Shown here: in pieces, positions 1 through 5,269 of the stretch
Layout: the number at the start of each line of letters is the position of its first letter
Position numbering within the stretch: position 1 is the stretch's first letter
Assembly: GCA_003695745.1 (NCBI GenBank)
Contig: RFHW01000107.1
Coordinates: forward strand, 1-7,051
Direction: 5' to 3'
Length of the DNA: 7,051 nucleotides
Source: Methanobacteriota archaeon
GTDB lineage: Archaea > Hydrothermarchaeota > Hydrothermarchaeia > Hydrothermarchaeales > SZUA-236
Made by a program: the position numbers and the translations under genes
Notes under the pieces: generated by a model
Told to the model about the DNA's origin: nothing
The model's input: only the letters and a program-made list of their open reading frames with translations
The model's database searches: none

Positions 1-2
1 GG

Positions 3-683
3 CTGAAGCGAAAGATACCCTATCTCAAGATGTATCTCTCGCGCAGGGTGAAAAGCGAGCACCCCGGTTTCGGCGGGAGCGGCGAGTTCATCATACACAG
101 CACCCTCACAACGATCCACCGGCGGATAAAGTCCCTTGAGCGCTCCCTTGAAAAGTTCGAGACCCGCGCCTCCATGCAGAGGGATCGCAGGAAAAAGCGG
201 GCCATGACGATCTCCCTCGCCGGATACACGAACGTGGGCAAGACAAGCCTCCTCCATGCCCTCACAGGTGTGAGGAAGCCTGTGCGGGACGAGCTTTTCA
301 CCACCCTTCGGACCAAGACGGCGGGCTTCAGCTACAACGGGACACGGTTCCTGCTCAATGACACCATCGGTTTTATAAGGAACCTGCCCTTTCAGCTTAT
401 CTACGCCTTTAACGCGACCCTCATGGATATCGCGGCCTCAGACCTCATACTCCTTGTCCATGATTCCACCCTGCCTCTTGAGGAGGTGCTGAAGAGAAAG
501 GCCCTCTGTGAAGATACGCTCTCAGGGATCGGCGCTGGGGCTGTTAAGAGGCTGGATGTGGAGAACAAGATAGACAGGGGGAGAAGCGTCCTGGAGGGCT
601 CCATAAAGGTCTCTGCCCGGACAGGCGAAGGCATAGAAGAGCTTAAAGAGGAGATACACAAGGTGCTTGTCGATGGTAGATGA
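3..683 (+). CDS. hflX: HflX-family ribosome-associated GTPase, 5' end outside the window
   Basis: The reading frame is open to the left edge, so the first ATG at 30 is internal and the N-terminal domain is missing. The visible 226 residues begin with the end of the HflX N-terminal domain, including the EHPGF signature at about nt 57-71. A basic helical linker follows, rich in Arg, Lys and Glu. The G domain then has G1 GYTNVGKT (nt 222-245), G2-like FTTLRTKT, G3 DTIGFI (nt 360-377), G4 NKID (nt 564-575) and G5 SAR (nt 612-620). The DTxGFI and GYTN forms are specific to HflX among TRAFAC GTPases. Known HflX proteins bind the large ribosomal subunit and split or rescue stalled ribosomes; that role is inferred here from family membership. 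The 3' end overlaps the RaSEA gene by 11 bases, so the two are probably one transcript. Full-length homologues are roughly 350-440 residues, so nearly half the protein lies upstream. Confidence 0.95.
   Translation: MKRKIPYLKMYLSRRVKSEHPGFGGSGEFIIHSTLTTIHRRIKSLERSLEKFETRASMQRDRRKKRAMTISLAGYTNVGKTSLLHALTGVRKPVRDELFTTLRTKTAGFSYNGTRFLLNDTIGFIRNLPFQLIYAFNATLMDIAASDLILLVHDSTLPLEEVLKRKALCEDTLSGIGAGAVKRLDVENKIDRGRSVLEGSIKVSARTGEGIEELKEEIHKVLVDGR
661..665 (+). promoter_or_regulatory. Ribosome binding site for RaSEA
   Basis: AGGTG lies inside the end of hflX, 7 bases before the ATG at 673. It matches the archaeal anti-Shine-Dalgarno and favours that ATG over the in-frame TTG at 667, which would be only 1 base away. 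Confidence 0.6.
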
Positions 684-1671
684 AAGGGTGAACGAGGCTG
701 TCAGGTCGATCCGGCAAAAGGCCCTGAGAAGGTCTAAAGGCAGTGGCAGGATCGTCTCATGGAGGGAGCGGGATTTTCTCGATGGAGAGACCGTGGACGC
801 CGGCGTGGTGATCCTGCCTACAAAAGGATGTAGATGGGGCAGGGCCTCTGGATGCACCATGTGCGGCTATGTGTATGAGGCAGGCAGCCTTGACGACGGG
901 ACGCTGGCGGCAAGATTCAGGGAGGCGCTGGCATCCCTTGACGTCCCCTATCTCAAGGTCTTCACATCAGGGAGCTTTTTCGACCCGCAGGAGGTGTCTG
1001 AAGCGCTGCTGGGCTCTATCATCGACGCGGTCAATGAAGCAGGTGTAAAGCGGTTTCAGGTGGAGTCGCGGCCTGAGTTTTTGACAGCCGAGGCCATTGG
1101 GGATGTCCAGAGCAGGCTGGAGCCGGCGCTGGAGGTGGGGATCGGGCTGGAAACATCTAATGACTTTATTCGGGAAAGCTGCATCAACAAGGGCTTTTCA
1201 TTCGACGATTACAGGGAGGCAGCGGAACTGTGCAAGGCCAATGATGTGCTTGTGAAGACCTATCTCCTGCTGAAGCCGCCCTTCATCCTTGAGAGAGAGG
1301 CCATAGAGGACACGGTGAAATCGGCCTTGGATGCTGCAGAAGCAGGGTCTGACAGAATATCTATCAACCCTATGAACATACAGCGCGGCACCCTTGTGGA
1401 GATGCTCTGGAGGCGTGGCGAGTATCGCCCGCCCTGGCTCTGGAGCCTTGTGGAGGTGTTAAAAGAGATCACTGACGCGGACCCCGGCGTCCCTGTCCTG
1501 AGCCACCCAACGGCAGCCGGAAAACCCCGTGGCGCCCATAACTGCGGCGCCTGCGACCAGACGGTGGCAGAGGCGATTAAAGAGTTCTCCATAACACAGG
1601 ACCCCGGGCATCTTGAAGGTCTTGACTGCAGATGCAAAAAACACTGGAAAGACTATCTTTTGCTTGAGTGA
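673..1671 (+). CDS. raSEA: Archaeosine biosynthesis radical SAM protein RaSEA
   Basis: This is a 332-residue radical SAM protein. The cluster motif is C53-x7-C61-x2-C64, inside KGCRWGRASGCTMCGY. This departs from the usual CxxxCxxC and is typical of the RaSEA family. After it comes a TIM-barrel-like region with the strand segments LKVFTSGSFFDP, FQVESRPEF and ALEVGIGLET. The C-terminus has a Cys/His cluster (H289, C291, C294, then C319, C321, H324) suggesting a metal site, also seen in family members. Known RaSEA works with the lysine-transferring enzyme ArcS: it cleaves the lysine adduct of preQ0 at position 15 of archaeal tRNA to give archaeosine. No arcS is visible here. The start is ATG 673, chosen for its AGGTG site; TTG 667 would add two residues. 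It overlaps hflX, and its 3' end faces the convergent membrane-protein gene 38 bases away. Its presence is the strongest sign that the DNA is archaeal. Confidence 0.93.
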   Translation: MVDERVNEAVRSIRQKALRRSKGSGRIVSWRERDFLDGETVDAGVVILPTKGCRWGRASGCTMCGYVYEAGSLDDGTLAARFREALASLDVPYLKVFTSGSFFDPQEVSEALLGSIIDAVNEAGVKRFQVESRPEFLTAEAIGDVQSRLEPALEVGIGLETSNDFIRESCINKGFSFDDYREAAELCKANDVLVKTYLLLKPPFILEREAIEDTVKSALDAAEAGSDRISINPMNIQRGTLVEMLWRRGEYRPPWLWSLVEVLKEITDADPGVPVLSHPTAAGKPRGAHNCGACDQTVAEAIKEFSITQDPGHLEGLDCRCKKHWKDYLLLE

Positions 1672-1709
1672 ACTATTTCTGCAAGGAGTTTAGAGTAAAC
1701 GAGAGGTGA

Positions 1710-2390
1710 TTACCTTTGCCCGGCTTCCTGTTTTACTGGTTTAACAATTATGTAGTCGCCGGTACGGCTAACATCAAATCCTGAAGTATTAAACCTCATA
1801 ATTATCTCTTGAATCTGTGTTTCATTTAGATAATCCGTTCCAATCATCAATGCCGCAGAATTATGTTCTTCCAATAACTTTTTAGCATCTCTTGGATCCG
1901 GGGGTATGTAATTTTTGGAAAGTTCTAGGATCTTACTGTCATTAAATTCCGGAGAAGGTGAGGAAGGAATGTTAAATGTTGCCGTCTCCACAGCAATCGG
2001 AACTAGGACAACCAGAACGATCCAGAGAATAAATAGCTTAATCAAGGTTTTTAACCCGGGTTGTATAATCTGTCGGTAATCCTGTCCTTTGATGGTTAGA
2101 TATGCTGATATGCCCAGAGGAACAACGACAAAGAACAATACCCACGAAACTCTGGAGATAAAGGAGAATTTAATATAGGGATCAAAGTGAAAGGTTCTCA
2201 TCAGATATACTCCGAACATAACAGGATTTTTCATGAAAAAAAGCGATTGAAAAAGGAAAAAACCCAGTATCAGAATAGAGCACAACGATTCTGTGCTTTC
2301 TTTGAAGTGCCTCCTTGAAAAGAAGGAAAAGATTGCTATAACACCCACCAAATACCATTGGGAGAATAGAAGAGAAACCGCTATACTCAA
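1710..2390 (-). CDS. Hypothetical AT-rich four-helix membrane protein with soluble C-terminal domain
   Basis: I do not recognise this 226-residue protein. Hydrophobic segments lie at about residues 4-24, 36-53, 82-100 and 115-136. A polar tail of about 90 residues follows, opening with a Pro/Ser-rich linker (IPSSPSPEF). The tail ends in an alpha/beta-looking stretch: PRDAKKLLEEH, then LNETQIQEIIMRFNTSGF, then GDYIIVKPVK. The chosen start is TTG, the first usable codon after the in-frame TGA of the upstream gene. GGAGGAG at 2398-2404 leaves 7 bases before it. An ATG at 2395-2397 is in another frame and almost touches that site. The gene is clearly AT-rich: two 60-base rows that I counted are 37% and 32% GC, against 63% in a row of the next gene. 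This suggests a different history or relaxed codon use. It forms a transcription unit with the upstream surface protein, so a shared envelope role is plausible but unproven. Confidence 0.75.
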   Translation of the reverse strand: MSIAVSLLFSQWYLVGVIAIFSFFSRRHFKESTESLCSILILGFFLFQSLFFMKNPVMFGVYLMRTFHFDPYIKFSFISRVSWVLFFVVVPLGISAYLTIKGQDYRQIIQPGLKTLIKLFILWIVLVVLVPIAVETATFNIPSSPSPEFNDSKILELSKNYIPPDPRDAKKLLEEHNSAALMIGTDYLNETQIQEIIMRFNTSGFDVSRTGDYIIVKPVKQEAGQR

Positions 2391-2393
2391 CCT

Positions 2394-3125
2394 TCATCTC
2401 CTCCGCCTGTAAACCGCTATCGCGACGAAGAGGACAAGCACAGCGAGCAACGCTGTCAGGAGCTTCCCCCTAGGAGCTGAAGAGGGTCCCGGCCCTGAAG
2501 GAGTCTGGGAAGGCATGTCCGCAACCCCGATGTCTATATAGAATTTGGCCCCGCTGCCTTGTTTATACTTATCCCTAAGGATTTTACCTCCAAGAGAGGC
2601 GTTATAGGATATGTCTGTTAGTATCTCCATCTCCTCGCCGTCCAATATCCTGACAACCTCATTCGGCGTCCCTGTGTCCTCGTATGTCAAGACCCAGTAT
2701 CTGCCCATAGGCGTCATATTCTTAATCCGGTAGGGAGAGTACAGCCCCTCCGCATATCGCAAGACCTTGAACTCCTCCCCATCATATCTGATAAGAGAGT
2801 ACATGTTGTCCATGAGAAAATACTTGCCATTCCAGCCGATGAGCACAGGTGTGGAATTGAAGAGTATCCCGTCGCTTTTATATTGCTCTCTTTCAGGGAA
2901 ATCCCTGCCCACGTTCTCAAAGATGCCTGCTGGATAGTCTATCTCCTCCCTCACACCGTCTTTCTCCTTGAGGAGCTTGACCATATTGCCTTCCTGCTCA
3001 GCTATCAGAGTATAGGAGCTGCCTCTGGCTTTAGCCGTTGATGGTGCGGAGTTAAAGGCTGCTACACCATTACAGAGCAGAACTAGTGCCACACCCAGTG
3101 CACAGAAGATAGAACGCCACTTCAT
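2394..3125 (-). CDS. Hypothetical secreted surface protein with C-terminal membrane anchor
   Basis: This is a 243-residue protein of unknown function with a clear envelope layout. The N-terminus has a Sec-type signal: a basic MKWR start, a hydrophobic core to about residue 18, and probable cleavage near VAA/FN at 23-24. The ectodomain (about 24-204) is beta-rich. Two segments resemble each other: IGWNGKYFLMDN...IRYDGEEFKVL (about 96-122) and MGRYWVLTYED...RILDGEEMEIL (about 140-169). They look like blades of a beta-propeller or a related repeat. Three N-x-S/T sequons (N90, N136, N175) suit archaeal N-glycosylation. A Pro/Ser/Gly linker (205-219) leads to a transmembrane helix (about 221-238) and a terminal RRRR. 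This tripartite tail resembles archaeal C-terminal sorting signals but lacks a clear PGF or PEF motif. Translation starts at ATG 3125 with GGAG 4 bases upstream. The next gene begins one codon after its TGA. Confidence 0.8.
   Translation of the reverse strand: MKWRSIFCALGVALVLLCNGVAAFNSAPSTAKARGSSYTLIAEQEGNMVKLLKEKDGVREEIDYPAGIFENVGRDFPEREQYKSDGILFNSTPVLIGWNGKYFLMDNMYSLIRYDGEEFKVLRYAEGLYSPYRIKNMTPMGRYWVLTYEDTGTPNEVVRILDGEEMEILTDISYNASLGGKILRDKYKQGSGAKFYIDIGVADMPSQTPSGPGPSSAPRGKLLTALLAVLVLFVAIAVYRRRR
2398..2404 (-). promoter_or_regulatory. Ribosome binding site deciding the TTG start of the membrane protein
   Basis: GGAGGAG is formed by the Arg codons at the very end of the upstream surface-protein gene. 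It sits 7 bases before TTG 2390 and directly abuts ATG 2397. The spacing supports TTG and implies that translation of the second gene is coupled to termination of the first. Confidence 0.6.
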
Positions 3126-3156
3126 TTAACTCCACGGCCTAACATCTACCTAACCA

Positions 3157-3164
3157 ATATTTAA
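3157..3164 (-). promoter_or_regulatory. TATA box for the surface-protein/membrane-protein unit
   Basis: TTAAATAT on the - strand is preceded by AAAGTC, a plausible BRE. Its centre is about 35 bases before the ATG at 3125, which would place the transcription start near 3133 and give a leader of about 8 bases. Confidence 0.55.
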
Positions 3165-3173
3165 GACTTTTGT

Positions 3174-3179
3174 AAAAAA
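3174..3179 (-). terminator. Oligo-T tract after the LysR gene
   Basis: A run of six T on the - strand begins 31 bases past the lysR-family stop codon, just before the next promoter. Archaeal RNA polymerase terminates at U-rich tracts without needing a hairpin, so this is the likely end of the dapB-lysR transcript. The run is short and has no obvious stem. Confidence 0.4.
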
Positions 3180-3210
3180 CTAATACTCCTTGCATCCGCC
3201 TGTCAACCGC

Positions 3211-4125
3211 TCACTTGCCCGGTTGCTCTGCGAATTTCACTGCAAAGTCCACGAACCTCTTCACATCCGGGTTTTCAAGGGATCGCCTGTTGCATATGAG
3301 CAGCACCCTCCGCTCGTCGGTGAACTCCTTCACATCCCTGATCTTCACAAGCCCGGCCTCTGCGAACTTCCTGGCGTGGATATAGGATGTGATGGCGCAT
3401 CCAAAGCCGGAGACAACACCATATATCTGGGCGAAGATGCTGTCCATCTCCCCGCCCATGATAAGGTCTTTTTGGGAGAGCCCGTGTTTGGCGAGCTCAA
3501 CGTCGATCCTTTTTGCCAGGTCCTGATCAGGGCTCACAAGCACGAGGGGTGTTCTTTTCACGTCCTCAATGGTCACCTCCTTTTTAGAGGCAAGCTCGTG
3601 GTCAGGAGGGGTTATGAGGACGAGCCTGTCCTTTCCCAGCTCTGCTATGAAGTAGTGGTCGCGGTCAAATCCCTTTGGCACATAGCCGGCGAAGACAAGG
3701 GAGACCTCGCCCTCATCGAGGAGCTTGAAACAGGTGCTTGTGCCATGGAGCTTTATGGAGAAGCCCACGTCAGGATGCTCCTTTTTAAAGGCGCTCTGCA
3801 TCTTTGCTATCAATGGTATGCCGAAGCATCCTGAGGCGACGTCAAGGCGTTTTTTATCAAGCCCTTCAAGGAGCCTCTTCGTCTCCTCAACGCCCCTGAG
3901 GGTCTCCCTTGCGCTTCTGTAGACTATCCTGCCTGCGTGGGTGGGCTTCACACCTGACACATCCCGTTTGAGGAGCTCGGCCCCGTAGAAGGACTCCACC
4001 GCGTCGATCTGGGTGCTCACGGTGCTCACCGAGGTGCCCATGGCCTCTGCAGCGGCGAGGAGGCTGCCCCTCTCCACCACCTCTATGAACGTTGAAAGAT
4101 AGTCCAGCCTGATCTTGGCGGTCAT
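3211..4125 (-). CDS. LysR-family transcriptional regulator
   Basis: The protein has 304 residues, the usual length for the family. The N-terminal winged helix-turn-helix spans about residues 6-65. Its [21 protein letters not shown] start and the recognition region [23 protein letters not shown] are typical of LysR. A linker helix (about 66-90) and a periplasmic-binding-protein-like effector domain (about 93-300) follow. The start is ATG 4125, which overlaps the dapB stop as ATGA. The frame stays open upstream, but that part is antisense or out-of-frame to dapB and has no family similarity. There is no promoter of its own; it seems to be made from the dapB transcript. That makes control of lysine/diaminopimelate genes a reasonable guess, but the ligand and targets cannot be read from the sequence. 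LysR proteins are mostly bacterial, though many euryarchaea carry some. Confidence 0.92.
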   Translation of the reverse strand: MTAKIRLDYLSTFIEVVERGSLLAAAEAMGTSVSTVSTQIDAVESFYGAELLKRDVSGVKPTHAGRIVYRSARETLRGVEETKRLLEGLDKKRLDVASGCFGIPLIAKMQSAFKKEHPDVGFSIKLHGTSTCFKLLDEGEVSLVFAGYVPKGFDRDHYFIAELGKDRLVLITPPDHELASKKEVTIEDVKRTPLVLVSPDQDLAKRIDVELAKHGLSQKDLIMGGEMDSIFAQIYGVVSGFGCAITSYIHARKFAEAGLVKIRDVKEFTDERRVLLICNRRSLENPDVKRFVDFAVKFAEQPGK

Positions 4126-4942
4126 TTTATCCCGAGCACATCCCATGTGGAGTAGGTCTTCCCGCGCCCCGCTCTCTGTGCAAGGAACCGGATGGCCTTC
4201 AGCACACCCTTCACAAAGGCCTGTCTTGAATGGGCTCTGTGGGTTATCTCTATCCTCTCGCCATCGCCTGCAAAGAGCACGGTGTGATCCCCCACAACAT
4301 CCCCTGCCCTCACCGCATGGACGCCTATCTCCTCCTTTTTCCTCTCGCCAACCATCCCCTGTCTCCCGAAGACTGTGTGAGGCTCCACATCCCTCCAAGG
4401 GATTCTGCAACGAGCGCCGCTGTTCTGAGGGCGGTGCCAGAGGGCGCATCCCTTTTGCGCCTGTGATGGACCTCGATGATCTCAACGTCGTATTCATCTC
4501 CGAGCGCCTCTGCCGCATCCCGCACAAGGCGGAAGAAGACATTCACCCCTGTGGCCATGTTAGGGGATATCACCGCCGATATGCCGCGCCTTTTCACCAG
4601 CTCCTCGATCTCACTGAGCTCCTCTTTTTTAAGCCCTGTGGTCCCGATGACAAGGTCAACCCCGGCATCGGCTGCAGCCCTTGCGTTGGTGATCGCCGCA
4701 TCGGGGTTTGTGAAATCAACAAGGACCCCGGCCCCTGATGTCTTCAGGGCCCTCGAAAGCCCATCAGGAGGGGTTATGGGCACTCCAAGAGGGTCTGTGC
4801 CGGCGGCCTCGCCGGCGTCTCTTCCAAGGCCGTTCACATCCACCGCCAGGGCCAGCTCAAGATCATCCTGTTGGGCAATGGCCTTCACGATCTCCCTGCC
4901 CATCCTCCCATAGGCCCCGGCAACGGCTACTCTCACCTTCAT
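4122..4942 (-). pseudogene. dapB: 4-hydroxy-tetrahydrodipicolinate reductase, interrupted by a one-base frameshift
   Basis: DapB reduces 4-hydroxy-tetrahydrodipicolinate with NAD(P)H to tetrahydrodipicolinate in the diaminopimelate/lysine pathway. The first frame (4325-4942) has the nucleotide-binding GAYGRMG at residues 9-15 and the active-site [14 protein letters not shown]. There H159 and K163 fall at the same numbers as in the E. coli enzyme. After about residue 184 this frame turns to nonsense and stops at 4325. The missing C-terminus continues in another - frame from about 4391: [24 protein letters not shown], then [23 protein letters not shown], ending in DVLGIK at stop 4122. The 821-base span is one base short of 274 codons. 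A single lost base near 4391-4396 would restore a 273-residue protein, the E. coli length. Both halves are well conserved, so a sequencing or assembly error or a very recent mutation is likelier than an old pseudogene. The end overlaps the LysR gene. Confidence 0.9.
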
Positions 4943-4968
4943 CTATTAAACGTAAAGGGGGTGGGTAG

Positions 4969-4976
4969 ATAAATTT
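4969..4976 (-). promoter_or_regulatory. TATA box for dapB
   Basis: AAATTTAT on the - strand has its centre about 30 bases before ATG 4942. This places the transcription start about 3-4 bases before the ATG. With no purine-rich site upstream of that ATG, a near-leaderless mRNA is likely. Confidence 0.5.
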
Positions 4977-4988
4977 TGCCCTGCCTGC

Positions 4989-5198
4989 TCAGGCCATCTG
5001 AGTAACCTCTGCGGATATCTTGCTCGACATGGTGGAGGACGCTGCAGAGGTTGTGACCTCAACCCGGTTCCTGGCAGCGAGATTCATCTTTGAGTACATG
5101 GAGAATATCATCACGGCTGCCACGATTATGCTGCCTGCGAGCAGGATGTACTCGATGGCGCCCTGGCCACCCTCATCACATATGAACTCCAGAGCCAT
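4989..5198 (-). CDS. Class III signal peptide protein, small archaeal type IV pilin-like (DUF361)
   Basis: This is a 69-residue protein with a short, net-acidic N-terminal leader of 11 residues ending in DEGG. The hallmark QGAIEYILL and a hydrophobic stretch to about residue 35 follow. This is the class III signal of euryarchaeal pilins, cut by the EppA-type prepilin peptidase between Gly and Gln. The mature protein would be about 58 residues: the hydrophobic helix that packs the pilus core, plus a short Ser/Thr-rich tail (VEVTTSAASSTMSSKISAEV). No peptidase, secretion ATPase or membrane platform gene is nearby, so the machinery must be encoded elsewhere. It has its own promoter and sits between two metabolic genes. 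The start at ATG 5198 gives the expected short leader; an AAGGCAGGG stretch 7 bases upstream may serve as ribosome binding site. Confidence 0.88.
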   Translation of the reverse strand: MALEFICDEGGQGAIEYILLAGSIIVAAVMIFSMYSKMNLAARNRVEVTTSAASSTMSSKISAEVTQMA

Positions 5199-5240
5199 TG
5201 GCTGTTCCCTGCCTTTTCCAGAGGTATCTCTCAGAACTCA

Positions 5241-5249
5241 TATTTAAAA
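5241..5249 (-). promoter_or_regulatory. TATA box for the class III pilin gene
   Basis: TTTTAAATA on the - strand lies in the 71-base gap between tyrA and the pilin gene. Its centre is 47 bases before ATG 5198, predicting a leader of about 20 bases. Confidence 0.5.
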
Positions 5250-5269
5250 CCAGCGGATGATCCTGGTCC

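Noticed and set aside
667..672. TTG 667 as the RaSEA start
   Set aside because: AGGTG is then only 1 base away; ATG 673 has proper 7-base spacing.
1636..1641. Six-T run on the - strand as terminator of the membrane-protein gene
   Set aside because: It lies inside the RaSEA coding end, about 70 bases past the stop, where it encodes Lys; too weak to list.
1716..1784. Possible 22-codon + strand peptide from TTG 1716 after GAGGTGAT at 1703
   Set aside because: The Shine-Dalgarno match is good, but the peptide is antisense to the membrane-protein C-terminus, starts with TTG, and has no promoter; likely chance.
1710..2390. Archaeosortase acting on the neighbouring anchored protein
   Set aside because: Only four likely membrane helices, and the Cys-Arg-His catalytic set of the exosortase/archaeosortase family is not seen; the neighbour also lacks a clear PGF/PEF motif.
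2182..2397. 71-codon frame starting at ATG 2397, forming ATGA with the surface-protein stop
   Set aside because: The ATGA is attractive, but the ribosome site almost touches this ATG, the frame ends after 71 codons, and the protein lacks the helix pattern of the longer TTG-started frame.
3190..3834. Open + strand frame of 214 codons opposite the LysR gene
   Set aside because: It is antisense to a clear LysR effector domain, with no motif of its own.
4385..4400. Programmed -1 frameshifting in dapB
   Set aside because: No slippery heptamer and no obvious stimulating structure; DapB is not known to be made this way.
4126..4542. Long upstream extension of the LysR frame (reading to 443 residues)
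   Set aside because: It lies over dapB in a different frame, has low-complexity Arg/Gly/Cys-rich content unlike LysR, and the normal LysR N-terminus begins at ATG 4125.
4115..4738. Open + strand frame of 207 codons opposite dapB
   Set aside because: It is antisense to well-conserved DapB sequence, is Pro/Arg/His/Ser-rich, and has no recognisable domain; a shadow of GC-rich coding DNA.
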